Positions 34,902-44,346 are shown, numbered from the stretch's first letter. The stretch: DNA of 64,000 bases from an uncultured Macellibacteroides sp. (GCF_963667135.1 NZ_OY762974.1:186001-250000); one strand, 5' to 3'. A program made the numbers and translations. The notes: a model not told the origin generated them from the sequence alone.

Positions 34902-37094
34902 TTATTGTCCAAGTTCAAGCTGATTCTTTACCAGTTGATAATACTTCCCCCTTGTAGCCGTAAGCTCCTGGTGCGTACCCTCCTCAACAATCTTTCCCCC
35001 GTCAAGGACTACAATCTTGTCGGCATCCCGGACCGTACTCAGTCTATGAGCCACTACCACCACAGTTTTACCTTTATAAAACTCATTCAAGTTTTCCATT
35101 ATCTCCTTTTCATTGTTGGCATCCAGCGCATTGGTAGCCTCGTCCAGGAAAATAAACTCCGGATTTTTATAAACGGCGCGGGCAATCAACATCCGTTGCC
35201 GCTGGCCCTGACTGATTCCATTCCCTTCCATCCCTATTTTAGTGTTATACCCCAACGGAAGCGAATCAATAAAATCGCGTATGTTAGCCACTGTAACCGC
35301 ATGGCGTAAACGTTCCGGATCTATCACTTCCTGCCCGGCAGCAATATTTCCGGCGATAGAATCGGAAAATATAAATCCGTCCTGCATAACAGACCCGGTT
35401 TTACTACGCCACATATGCGGATTTAAATGCTTTAAGGGGGTTTCACCCAATTTGATAGTTCCCTTATTGGGTTCATAAAACCCAAGTAACAACTTAATCA
35501 GCGTTGTCTTTCCACTACCACTCGCCCCCACAATAGCAGTCACCCTGTTTTCCGGTATGGTAAGATTTATATTCTCCAACACATAGTCGCGGTCGGCTCC
35601 ATCGTAACTGAACGACAAGTTCTCAAGTTTTAGCATGCGATCATCCGGAAGCTCCTTAAGCTTTAAAGATATATTCTGTTCTTCATCTTCCCGTTGATGA
35701 ATTTCGCCCAGGCGTTCAAGACTGATCTTTGCATCCTGAAACGATCGGGCAAAGGTGATGAACTGCTCAATGGGAGAAGTAAGCTGCCCAACAATATAAC
35801 TTAAAGACATCATCATACCCAGCGTCATCTGTCCCTCTACCACAGCACGTGCGGCAAGGTAAGAGATCAAGATATTGGTTGTCTGATTAAAAAATACCGA
35901 CCCCATCTGCTGGTATTGTCCCAAAGCCAGCCCCTTCATGCTGATTTTGAATAATTTCACCTGGATACGCTCCCACTGCCATCGCTTCTGTGTTTCGCAG
36001 TTATTAAGTTTTATTTCCTGCATCCCCGTTATTAGTTGAAACAAGTTGCTCTGTTCGCCGGCTGCCTGAGCAAAACGTTTGATATCCAACTCACGCCGAT
36101 ACCGCATAAAAGCAAGAATCCAAGCGACATACAATCCATTACCAAATAAAAATAAAGCCAGAATCGTTAAATCGTAATACCCAAGCACAAAACCGAACAC
36201 AATAAAATTGACAAACGAGAAAAGCGTATTAATAGAAGAACCTGTAAGAAATGACTCGATTCGTCCGTGATCTCCAATACGCTGCATAATATCCCCGATC
36301 ATCTTTGTATCAAAAAAGTGCAAGGGAAGCCGCATCAGTTTGGCAAGGAAATCAGAAATCAGTGCAATATTGATCCGGGTATTCATATGAAGCAATATCC
36401 AGCTTCGAATAAAATCCACCGATAACTTTCCAACAAAAATGGCCAGCTGCGTAATAAGAATCAGCGTGATGAAAGACAAATTTCCATCCCGGATACCCGT
36501 ATCAACCAACGACTGGGTAAGAAATGGCAAAATCAATTGTAGGATACTAGCTGTAAGCATCCCCAAAATCAGCTGAACAAACTGGCTCTTATAAGGAGTC
36601 AGATAACGAAAGAAAAAACGTAAATCACGCTTAACAGCCTTTTTTTCCTCCTCCAACTCATAAAACTCCGGCCCCGGTTCCAGCAGCAAAGCCGTACCCG
36701 TATCCTCCCCATTTACTTTCGTACTTATCCAACACCGCTTAAACTCCTCTTCCGTATACACCACCAGCCCCGATGCCGGATCTGCAATATAAATCTTTCC
36801 TTTTTTTATTTTATAGCAAACAACAAAATGATTCTGATTCCAATGAAGAATACAAGGCTTGACAACCTCATCACGAAGCTGCTCATACGTAATACGCACC
36901 CCCGAAGTCCGAAACCCAATACTTTCAGCCGCTTCACTAATCCCCAGCATCGACACCCCTTCACGGGTAATAAACGATTTCTCCCGAAGCCCCTGCAAGG
37001 AATAACTACGACCATAGTGCTTCGCAATCATACGAAGACAGGTTGGGCCACAGTCCATGGCATCTAATTGTATATAATGAGTGAACTTATACAT
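34902..37094 (-). CDS. Peptidase-containing ABC exporter (PCAT, C39 type)
   Basis: This 730-residue exporter has an N-terminal C39 peptidase domain: Gln9 and Cys15 in QLDAMDCGPTC, His89 in NQNHFVVCY and Asp105 in ADPASG form the catalytic set. A six-helix membrane domain follows (about 165-450). The ATPase has Walker A GASGSGKTT, signature SQGQRQRMLIARA and Walker B FIFLDEATNALD. PCATs remove GG leaders and export the core. The precursor at 40059-40274 in the same operon has a fitting GG site. The rSAM precursor could be a second client. The order precursor, propeller, VKOR protein, PCAT, HlyD suggests oxidative folding coupled to export. Confidence 0.92.
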   Translation of the reverse strand: MYKFTHYIQLDAMDCGPTCLRMIAKHYGRSYSLQGLREKSFITREGVSMLGISEAAESIGFRTSGVRITYEQLRDEVVKPCILHWNQNHFVVCYKIKKGKIYIADPASGLVVYTEEEFKRCWISTKVNGEDTGTALLLEPGPEFYELEEEKKAVKRDLRFFFRYLTPYKSQFVQLILGMLTASILQLILPFLTQSLVDTGIRDGNLSFITLILITQLAIFVGKLSVDFIRSWILLHMNTRINIALISDFLAKLMRLPLHFFDTKMIGDIMQRIGDHGRIESFLTGSSINTLFSFVNFIVFGFVLGYYDLTILALFLFGNGLYVAWILAFMRYRRELDIKRFAQAAGEQSNLFQLITGMQEIKLNNCETQKRWQWERIQVKLFKISMKGLALGQYQQMGSVFFNQTTNILISYLAARAVVEGQMTLGMMMSLSYIVGQLTSPIEQFITFARSFQDAKISLERLGEIHQREDEEQNISLKLKELPDDRMLKLENLSFSYDGADRDYVLENINLTIPENRVTAIVGASGSGKTTLIKLLLGFYEPNKGTIKLGETPLKHLNPHMWRSKTGSVMQDGFIFSDSIAGNIAAGQEVIDPERLRHAVTVANIRDFIDSLPLGYNTKIGMEGNGISQGQRQRMLIARAVYKNPEFIFLDEATNALDANNEKEIMENLNEFYKGKTVVVVAHRLSTVRDADKIVVLDGGKIVEEGTHQELTATRGKYYQLVKNQLELGQ

Positions 37095-37108
37095 TATTAA
37101 ATATTATC

Positions 37109-38680
37109 TCATTGAGTTATTAAGAAATATTCCAAATCCTCTTTTGTATAAATAACTGGTAATTCTTTACCATTAATAAATATTATCGGTGTATTACTAA
37201 TCTTTAATTTATTACCCCATTTACGATGCCTTAATAATTCACTATGCGCTTTTTCTGAATCTCCTTTCATTTTAAAACTTGAGTAAAGGTTACTATAATC
37301 TTTTTCTAAATTCCACTTATCAAATGCTTGAATAAACAGATTATTATCTAAATAATATAATGAAATTAAAAATAACTCAACTAAATTCTTATCAACATTT
37401 TCATGTTTGCTAAGAAATCTTATATTCAAACTAAAACGATCTGGATGTTCATTTAACAATTGCTTCAATTTTGTATATACTTGAAGACATGGAGAGCATG
37501 TTACATTGATTGCAATAGTTATATTTATACGAGATTTGATGTCTCCTAATATAATGTCATTTGAAGAAAACTCTATTTCCTTTAAAGGCTGATTATCTAA
37601 TATTAATCTAAATATTTGATAATTTTTTTTCAATTTAAAGTATTGGATTTCATACTCTTCAGCTTTAATAATTTGTTTTATTTTAGAGTACAAATAGCTC
37701 CACGCAAGAATAAGAATAATTATTACAAAAAAAGCAATATATACATCAATATAAGAAGGGAGTTTTAGCTGACCAGTATACAACAGATAAGCAGAAATCA
37801 AATTTTCAAGGACTAAAGAAAAAATAACACTTAAGCATAATAAGCACCATTTTTTTATTACGAACATCTGATAACTTAAAGAATAAATTATATATGGTAT
37901 AGAAAACAAAGATATAAATAGTAATAAATTTATTACATTTAGATATGTGCCTGTAACTAACGCTCCCAACAATAATATAATTCCAAACACAAAATACACT
38001 AAGCTTATACTTGACATTTTGAACAGTCCTAAAAATTTAGAAGCACTGGAATTCAAAACAGCATCACAACTAATATTTTTACTTAACGAGCATAAATGTC
38101 TTTCAAATTTGCTATTAATATCTAGATCATGTCGTAATAAAAAAAATGTAAAGCACAATCCAATTAGCTTTACAGCTAATAATAAATAGTACAATATTCC
38201 GATATCATTTTTTATTACAAAAGGTATAAATAACGCTAGTAGAGCAACAAAAATCAACATAAATTGATTTTGCTTTATTTTCTCTAGAATTTCCTCAAGC
38301 TGATTTTTTATTTTAGGTTTAGCAATATATAACAATACTCCATCCCAATCCTTTAACACATCATCAGTTAACTTCTTCTCTTTTTTAGAATTACTTTTGT
38401 AGTATTCAATTTTATTATCAGCAATCCGAGTCACAATGATAAACCTTGAAACATTTCCTCCCAAATGTAATAAAACAGGTTTTTCAATCTCTTTCAGATT
38501 ATTTATATTTGTTTTAACAGCCATGTTTTGAATTCCCATGTCAGTCAACACATCTGTAAGAGATACTAGCGAGGGGTAATATTCATGAGAATATAACTTC
38601 ACTTTGAGCTCCTTGTTGTCAACAAATATTGCTGATAATTTTAGATACCTACAGCTAATATTATACAGTATATTATCCAT
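37109..38680 (-). CDS. C39-like/VKOR/thioredoxin-fold membrane protein (disulfide formation)
   Basis: This 523-residue protein combines three parts. Residues 1-120 resemble an inactive C39 domain (YYPSLVSLTDVLTDMGI, then KPVLLHL and FIIVTRI) with no catalytic Cys in place. Residues 140-335 form a vitamin K epoxide reductase-like membrane domain with a Cys197/Cys205 pair and CLLC (Cys289, Cys292). Residues 365-523 form a thioredoxin/DsbA-like domain with CSPC (Cys395, Cys398) and a cis-Pro in NTPIIF. VKOR-Trx fusions make disulfide bonds outside the cytoplasm. The cysteine-rich precursor of the same operon is a natural substrate; the C39-like part may bind its leader. Its stop lies 15 bp before the PCAT start. 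Confidence 0.85.
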   Translation of the reverse strand: MDNILYNISCRYLKLSAIFVDNKELKVKLYSHEYYPSLVSLTDVLTDMGIQNMAVKTNINNLKEIEKPVLLHLGGNVSRFIIVTRIADNKIEYYKSNSKKEKKLTDDVLKDWDGVLLYIAKPKIKNQLEEILEKIKQNQFMLIFVALLALFIPFVIKNDIGILYYLLLAVKLIGLCFTFFLLRHDLDINSKFERHLCSLSKNISCDAVLNSSASKFLGLFKMSSISLVYFVFGIILLLGALVTGTYLNVINLLLFISLFSIPYIIYSLSYQMFVIKKWCLLCLSVIFSLVLENLISAYLLYTGQLKLPSYIDVYIAFFVIIILILAWSYLYSKIKQIIKAEEYEIQYFKLKKNYQIFRLILDNQPLKEIEFSSNDIILGDIKSRINITIAINVTCSPCLQVYTKLKQLLNEHPDRFSLNIRFLSKHENVDKNLVELFLISLYYLDNNLFIQAFDKWNLEKDYSNLYSSFKMKGDSEKAHSELLRHRKWGNKLKISNTPIIFINGKELPVIYTKEDLEYFLITQ

Positions 38681-38682
38681 AA

Positions 38683-39939
38683 TTATTTCTTTTTCAAATT
38701 TGCAATAACAATAATTGGATTGCTGTCTGGGGATAGGTTAGCCGCTAACCTCTTTATTTCCGGAGAAGGATCCTCTAAACTTTCACAATAATCCAGAAAA
38801 TCCTGGGCATCACAAAAGGAAACCATTTTACCATCTGAGGATATATAGTTAGGCCAAAACACCATGCCACCATCCAAATCATTCTTAAATCCTTGTTTGC
38901 CTTTTTCAGGCTGATTCAATAACTTTAGTTCTCCTGTTTTCTTATTAAATACACCGTATACATTGTAATTGGTAAAGTTTACCTTTGTTCCCTCAGAATA
39001 GGTTTTAACAAAAGTAAATTGCTCTGGAGCATGATTGCCCATAAAAATATTCAGGAACAAAAAAGCATCCGATTCAAATATACCACGAGGATAAATATAA
39101 TTATGCTCTTTATTCCTAATCTTAGCTAACAGACACTCAGGAGTAGCTTTGTATTTTCCAAAATCAAAAATATAAGCCGCCCTCATTTTCATATCCGGAC
39201 CAACGGTAAAAACCGTGTCACTAATTGCCTTATAGGTACGTACATTATCTTTAAAACGATAAGTAGTTGCAACCTCATGAGTTCCTGAAAAGCTGTGTTT
39301 ATCTTCTTTCTCCCGATGAACGTAATTGGGAAACTCTTTAATAATCTCAGACAATGAACTATCTACGCGAAAGAGCATTCCCTGATAATGAATATTCAAA
39401 TAAGAAACAATATCTGCATAATATATATTGGCATTCAGTCTTGTAACACCATATGCCCTATAATCTGGCGGATAATTAGGATATTTTATGTGCTGAATCA
39501 AATTTCCATCTATATTATACAGAAAATACTTTCGCGGAGAAGCTTCCATAAAAAGCTGGTTTGTTCCGGGAATTAAATCAATATCACGTATAGAAACAAA
39601 CTCATCTGGTCCCTCTCCCAAGCGACCAACACGGCATCGGTATTTTCCATTTTCATCAAATACCTTGCATGAATAAGAACCATCATTTATTACAATAGCG
39701 CCATCTTCGAGTGCTATTTGATCAATTTTTGTGATAAGTACACTGTCATTTGTCTCCAATGGAATGTATTCTATTGATTCTGCATAATCACTTAAGTTGA
39801 GAATACTTCCTGTACCTACAACATCTCTAACAGGAATAACTATTTTATCTTGTTTTTCCTTTTTATTGCAGCTACAACATAAAATACAAAAGAAATAGCA
39901 GAGAAATAAAAGTGATAGATTGTGTTCTTCGTTTTTCAT
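38683..39939 (-). CDS. 6-bladed beta-propeller lipoprotein in the exporter operon
   Basis: This 418-residue lipoprotein has a signal peptide ending in FFCILCCSC; Cys21, Cys22 or Cys24 is lipidated. Blade motifs include DYAESIEYIPLETNDSVLI and RLGEGPDEFVSIRDIDL, and the tail is PDSNPIIVIANLKKK. It overlaps nothing but is only 2 bp from the VKOR gene, hence firmly in the exporter operon. Its place between precursor and exporter suggests that the propellers of the window serve this peptide system, for instance in capture or immunity at the outer surface. That role is inference. Confidence 0.82.
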   Translation of the reverse strand: MKNEEHNLSLLFLCYFFCILCCSCNKKEKQDKIVIPVRDVVGTGSILNLSDYAESIEYIPLETNDSVLITKIDQIALEDGAIVINDGSYSCKVFDENGKYRCRVGRLGEGPDEFVSIRDIDLIPGTNQLFMEASPRKYFLYNIDGNLIQHIKYPNYPPDYRAYGVTRLNANIYYADIVSYLNIHYQGMLFRVDSSLSEIIKEFPNYVHREKEDKHSFSGTHEVATTYRFKDNVRTYKAISDTVFTVGPDMKMRAAYIFDFGKYKATPECLLAKIRNKEHNYIYPRGIFESDAFLFLNIFMGNHAPEQFTFVKTYSEGTKVNFTNYNVYGVFNKKTGELKLLNQPEKGKQGFKNDLDGGMVFWPNYISSDGKMVSFCDAQDFLDYCESLEDPSPEIKRLAANLSPDSNPIIVIANLKKK

Positions 39940-40000
39940 TTTTTAGTATGTATATTATTATATGCATAAAAATTTCAACACATTAAATTTAAAAAGAGCA

Positions 40001-40036
40001 ACTATAGGATACCTTTGCGTTTTAGTATCCTATAGT
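40001..40036 (-). terminator. Attenuator-like terminator after the second precursor
   Basis: Perfect 12-bp arms ACTATAGGATAC (40001-40012) and GTATCCTATAGT (40025-40036) enclose a 12-base loop, with further GAGC/GCTC pairing outside. On the minus strand the hairpin is followed by a T-rich run (CTCTTTTTAAATTT). It probably terminates most transcripts after the precursor and lets a fraction read into the export genes. Confidence 0.75.
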
Positions 40037-40058
40037 CAACGCTCGACAGTTAAATTTC

Positions 40059-40274
40059 TTAACAGTGTGTAGACGCCTCAGAACAATTACAGCACCAATA
40101 TTTAGTACCCATAAAATATGCATGATTCGGGCTGGTTGTACAACCCCAATCATATGCTGACTCCCAGTAACAATTTGAGGGACCGCCATAACCTCCTAAA
40201 ATCCACTTTTGCTCATTCCTATCCAACTTTTGAACATCAGAAGCATCCATTAACTTTACTTTTGATAATTTCAT
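40059..40274 (-). CDS. GG-leader peptide precursor with six-cysteine core
   Basis: This 71-residue peptide has a leader of 28 residues (MKLSKVKLMDASDVQKLD, then RNEQKWILGG) ending in a double glycine at 27-28. The 43-residue core is rich in aromatic residues and has six cysteines (in SNCYW, DWGCTT, YWCCNCS and the terminal THC). The leader resembles Bacteroidetes natural-product precursors. Neighbours are a GT2-LanC fusion 75 bp upstream, and a VKOR-Trx protein, PCAT and HlyD downstream. I expect leader removal by the PCAT and disulfides or thioethers at cysteines; glycosylation of Ser/Thr/Cys is possible. It is probably expressed from P7 and followed by an attenuator. It could alternatively be a secreted signal instead of a bacteriocin. 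Confidence 0.85.
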   Translation of the reverse strand: MKLSKVKLMDASDVQKLDRNEQKWILGGYGGPSNCYWESAYDWGCTTSPNHAYFMGTKYWCCNCSEASTHC

Positions 40275-40349
40275 GAAAAATAATTTATTTTAATAAAGCC
40301 TACCCGTTTATGGCCGCTCGGCTTTCACCATTTTTACATATTAAGATCC

Positions 40350-41747
40350 TTAACAATCTCTTAATAAATTGAGGCCAACTCCTGCACATCCTTTTCTCAA
40401 TCCAAAAAACCAAGTGTTTACATAATCATTTTCTGGAAGAGAAGATATAATCTTTTGAAAAAATTCACTCCAATCAATTAATACAGGCTCCCCTTGCATA
40501 CATTTAACATATTGCATTGCTATGTTATACCCATCACTACTATCTCTGTTATAAACCAACTCTTCTGCAATTATGTAAACTTTATTTTTAAAATTAGAAC
40601 TGAAATTATCACTTCTTTTTGTTCTGGAAAAACGACATACAAGAAAATAAAGCACGCCAAGTATTCCTGTTTCGAAAGATAAGTCAGCATTATCCATTGA
40701 TATATTATTTTCTATTTGTTTATCTATCTCAAATAAAACATCATCTTCATCTCCTTCAACGAATCCTTCAGAAAACAAATAACTAATAGCCATTCCCAAT
40801 CCACACAATCCATTATTTAAGCTAACAGGAATCTCTTTATATACATGGGTTAAAATGTCGGTCAAGAGTAAATCTGCTAATTTTGTATATTGAATATCTT
40901 TAGAGTACTGAGAATAATGATAAAAAAATATAACTAGTCCCATTCTTCCATAAAATAAACCTGAGCTTTGAACGTACGAAATGGTTGATTTAAGATAAGA
41001 CGCTAAATGATTTAAAAAAAGTTTTTTATCAAATAAATGATAACTCATCCCTAACTGTTGTTGATAACGATATTGTATTTCTCGAGCTAATACTTGTTGT
41101 TTATCACTATGTAATGATGAAATTTGCTTATTATGTTGTCGATACGACAACAATACATCTGATACATTCGTTATCTCGCCTAAAAGAGCTAAACGTGTTA
41201 CTAAATCATAATCGGAAGCGTATTCATATTCTATGTTATAGAATCCCATTTTCTTAACTACATCTCGCCTAAAAATAACAGTCGGATGTAAGACACAGAA
41301 AGTTGAAATTAAAATATATTTTATTTCATCAAATTTAGTAGATTGCTCGATAGTCACATCTTGTCCTAATAATCGGTATGCACTGCCAGATAACAAAACA
41401 TTCGGATTTTCTTCCATAAATTTGAATTGGACTTCAAATCTATTTGGATAAGCGATGTCATCTGCGTCCATAACACATATATATTTTCCTTGCGCAAGAT
41501 TGCAACCTTTATTCCGTGAGTAGTAATTCCCTTTATTTAACTTATTATTAATTAGCCTGATTCTAGGATCTTCATAAGATTCTAATAATTGCTGTGTTCT
41601 ATCTGTTGATCCATCATTAATTATTATAAACTCAAAATCTTTAAATGTTTGGGTTAAAATACTATTAACTGAATCTTCCAGATAATTTTCAACATTATAG
41701 GCAGGCATAATTACTGAAATTAAAGGAATTTTATTATTTTGTGACAT
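40350..41747 (-). CDS. GT2 glycosyltransferase fused to a LanC-like domain
   Basis: This 465-residue protein has an N-terminal GT2 domain (about 1-215): SVIMPAYNVENYLEDSVNSI, NDGSTDRT and the metal-binding DADD in YICVMDADDI. The C-terminal 240 residues are a LanC-like toroid with SGLFYGRMGLVIFFYHYS, NNGLCGLGMAISYLFSEGF and FGLRKGCAGVGLNLL. The LanC zinc motifs WCxG and CHG are not seen. The fusion ties sugar transfer to a peptide-binding or cyclase fold, as expected for an enzyme that glycosylates a RiPP precursor. It lies directly upstream of the six-cysteine precursor and is the first gene after element P7. No membrane helix is seen, so it acts in the cytoplasm. The sugar and acceptor are unknown. 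Confidence 0.8.
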   Translation of the reverse strand: MSQNNKIPLISVIMPAYNVENYLEDSVNSILTQTFKDFEFIIINDGSTDRTQQLLESYEDPRIRLINNKLNKGNYYSRNKGCNLAQGKYICVMDADDIAYPNRFEVQFKFMEENPNVLLSGSAYRLLGQDVTIEQSTKFDEIKYILISTFCVLHPTVIFRRDVVKKMGFYNIEYEYASDYDLVTRLALLGEITNVSDVLLSYRQHNKQISSLHSDKQQVLAREIQYRYQQQLGMSYHLFDKKLFLNHLASYLKSTISYVQSSGLFYGRMGLVIFFYHYSQYSKDIQYTKLADLLLTDILTHVYKEIPVSLNNGLCGLGMAISYLFSEGFVEGDEDDVLFEIDKQIENNISMDNADLSFETGILGVLYFLVCRFSRTKRSDNFSSNFKNKVYIIAEELVYNRDSSDGYNIAMQYVKCMQGEPVLIDWSEFFQKIISSLPENDYVNTWFFGLRKGCAGVGLNLLRDC

Positions 41748-41909
41748 ACTAGTTCTAGAAATTTATTTTGAAATATTACCGGTACTGTTCTTAAACACAG
41801 CTACTCTTTATTTAATCATATAAACCTGTATTTCAATGATAGTCTGATAATTTATTCATAATTGATATATTACTAATTTTAGGGAAATAAGTGTTAACAA
41901 TTTATTTTT

Positions 41910-41965
41910 CAAAACTAAAACATTATTCCCGTAAATAATCAAATAATTGTTCACATTTTGTTCAC
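41910..41965 (-). promoter_or_regulatory. Regulon promoter element P7
   Basis: Minus-strand GTGAACAA repeats at 41958-41965 and 41947-41954 (11-bp period) are followed after 29 bp by TAGTTTTG at 41910-41917. The linking sequence is unlike the other copies, so the conserved parts stand out as the functional ones. It faces the GT2-LanC and precursor operon, with a leader of about 160 nt that holds no gene. Confidence 0.75.
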
Positions 41966-42060
41966 ATTAATCATTTTCGACATAATTAACTATTAAAACC
42001 AATGTTAATTTCAAAACATCATGTTTGGATTTATGTTTTCAAACAAAAAGAGGACTTACA

Positions 42061-42897
42061 CTAACTAATTAGCCCTTTCCAATTATATGCACTCTTATCA
42101 ATTTTTTGTAAAAGAAATAGCCCTCTCCCAGCGTAACCGCCAAACAATCCAAGAGAGTCGACAGTTCTGCCTTCTAATTCAAATTTTAAAAATTTAATTC
42201 TTTTTCTATTTTTTATCTTATGGTGAATGAGAAGAGAGGAAAGCTCTAAATATCGAGCAGATGAATCATATTGTGACAACTCATTTAAGAATGACAAAAT
42301 ATCTGACCAAACCGGATTCAAATAGTCCAACTCATATTTCAATAATTCATTTTTAATTTTGTCTTCAATCAAATCAACAACGTAATTAATTGTTGCATTA
42401 AAATCATAATACCTACATGATAGATATCTGTCTTGCGATATTTTTCTGTAAATTAAATATTTACCAATACCACATAATCCGTTAGCAATTGATAGATTAC
42501 TGCAATTAACATTTTTAATCATTTCTATTATTTTTCTATCGAAATCTTCTAGAACTTCGTTACTATTACCTTTAATCAACCTATTTCTGCACATGTAATC
42601 AACTCCAGCTCCAATTCCAGATAAACCTCTATCAAAATTCAAAAGAGAATTGGCACTAATAAGTGATTGTATCTCAGTCAATAGTCGAAAACCTTGTTCT
42701 TTAAAAATCTTATCTTTAGTATATTTATAAAAATGAAGAAAAAAAATAGCTATACCTGTTTTACCATAATATAATCCAGGTTCAATATAAAAATTAGATT
42801 TCAAGATTAAATAATATGCAATATCATTTACTTCCTCCAATAGTAAGCCTTGATTAGTTTTCATCTTACTCATAATTATATTATATAAACAATGCAT
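42061..42897 (-). CDS. LanC-like protein (short form)
   Basis: This 278-residue protein is made of LanC-like helical repeats: EPGLYYGKTGIAIFFLHFY (about 38-56), DRGLSGIGAGVDYMCRNRL (about 89-107), IANGLCGIGKYLI and GLFGGYAGRGLFLLQK near the end. It is shorter than usual LanC enzymes (about 400 residues) and shows no zinc-binding WCxG/CHG motifs. The order of motifs matches the LanC part of the GT2 fusion. It lies 24 bp downstream of the GT-B glycosyltransferase. An in-frame Met at residue 9 is an alternative start. It may serve as peptide scaffold for the glycosyltransferases. Confidence 0.7.
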   Translation of the reverse strand: MHCLYNIIMSKMKTNQGLLLEEVNDIAYYLILKSNFYIEPGLYYGKTGIAIFFLHFYKYTKDKIFKEQGFRLLTEIQSLISANSLLNFDRGLSGIGAGVDYMCRNRLIKGNSNEVLEDFDRKIIEMIKNVNCSNLSIANGLCGIGKYLIYRKISQDRYLSCRYYDFNATINYVVDLIEDKIKNELLKYELDYLNPVWSDILSFLNELSQYDSSARYLELSSLLIHHKIKNRKRIKFLKFELEGRTVDSLGLFGGYAGRGLFLLQKIDKSAYNWKGLIS

Positions 42898-42921
42898 ATG
42901 TTTATCAATTTATTAAGACAC

Positions 42922-44229
42922 TCAAATCTTATTAATACAATAGGTGTTTAATAAATTATCTTTAATATCTTTCAATTGATTGTATAATTTCCCATATTTA
43001 TTGGTAACCGATTTTATATTCCAATGTTTTACGGCATAATTATAGTTATTACATTCTCCATTATTTAAACATGTAATCGCATCATCAAAAGCCTTCTGAA
43101 CAGTCTTTAAATTTCGTGGAGTGTAAACAAAATTCTTTGTTTTTCTTAATATTTCACCAACATTTCCTATATCTGGTCCAACAACTATTTTATTAAATAG
43201 AAAAGCCATTGGTAAATTCCCAGAATTTAAAATATCTATTCGCTGAATGAAAACTATGTCTGCAACATTAAAATAATATGGCAATTCGTCATTTTTCACA
43301 AACTTATCATCTAGCAAACAATATGTCTTTTCTTTCTGAGATAATAAAGAAGGATTCCCAAAACGAGGAGCTATTAGCAATTTATTTTTATTTTTAATTT
43401 TTGCAATTGATTTTAGTGTCCATTCTTTTTCATCTTCATTTCTAAAATCTCCAAAAGCAAGTATAACCAATTTATCAAGAGGAATTTGAAAATATTCACG
43501 TGCTCTTTCTTTTGTTATCCATGGAGATTTATAACATTCATAAATATGATGTGGAATAACTACATGATTTACATTCTGAATTCTATTATTTATAAATTCA
43601 TTTTTACTCCAAGTTCCCAAGTGCACAATTACATTAGAGTTATTTTCAATAATTCCATATAGCCCATTCTGATTTTTTGAATTATTTCTTGAATGAGGTT
43701 TTATATTATGCCTAGTATATACAATCATACTTCCTCTTTCTTTCCAAAATGAAATCAAATCATTAAGCTCATTTAGTTTTTCTTCATCAGGAATCATCCA
43801 ATTAAATACAGCTTCGGGCCAATGAAAATGTATAATATCATAGTAACCTTCTTTTTTTCTGAATAAATCTAGACTTATACTGACATCAAAATCTTTTATA
43901 AGCTCACTCGTCAACAAACTTACAAATGGATTAAATGCTGAATGAAAATTTGGATAAACGACTAAAATTTTTACTTTTGCAGAATTAACATTTCGATATA
44001 TATCAAACAGAAATGACTTTAAAAGCAATTGATTATAGTATTTGGTTTTTCGATTATGTTCAAGCAATCCGTTTATCCATTCTTTATCTTCCTTAACAAT
44101 GCTGCTAGGAACTTGAATATCTAGCAATAATTCGCTTTTTAACATAAAAAATATTTGATTTAAATCAATTAAAGTCTTGTGTTTTATATGACAAGAAATA
44201 ATTTTTATATTTTGTTTATTATAAGACAT
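42922..44229 (-). CDS. GT-B fold glycosyltransferase
   Basis: This 435-residue protein has a Rossmann-like start at KVKILVVYPNFHSAFNPF (about 87-104) after a 85-residue N-terminal extension. YYDIIHFHWPEAVF and TRHNIKPHSRN are typical of the N-lobe in GT4-like enzymes. The C-lobe has VILAFGDFRNEDEKEW and SGNLPMAFLFNKIVVGP. It has no signal or membrane helix. It is between the exporter relic and the short LanC-like gene, in the segment that starts at element P8. Peptide or surface-glycan glycosylation are both possible; the cluster context favours the former. Confidence 0.75.
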   Translation of the reverse strand: MSYNKQNIKIISCHIKHKTLIDLNQIFFMLKSELLLDIQVPSSIVKEDKEWINGLLEHNRKTKYYNQLLLKSFLFDIYRNVNSAKVKILVVYPNFHSAFNPFVSLLTSELIKDFDVSISLDLFRKKEGYYDIIHFHWPEAVFNWMIPDEEKLNELNDLISFWKERGSMIVYTRHNIKPHSRNNSKNQNGLYGIIENNSNVIVHLGTWSKNEFINNRIQNVNHVVIPHHIYECYKSPWITKERAREYFQIPLDKLVILAFGDFRNEDEKEWTLKSIAKIKNKNKLLIAPRFGNPSLLSQKEKTYCLLDDKFVKNDELPYYFNVADIVFIQRIDILNSGNLPMAFLFNKIVVGPDIGNVGEILRKTKNFVYTPRNLKTVQKAFDDAITCLNNGECNNYNYAVKHWNIKSVTNKYGKLYNQLKDIKDNLLNTYCINKI

Positions 44230-44346
44230 TTAGATTAATATTTTTTTTTACAGAATTCAACAATATTCATACATTCAAAGACTCTTTTTTAGCACATTAG
44301 ATAACTAATACTTCAATATAAACAACATCTTAGTTTTCAATAACAC

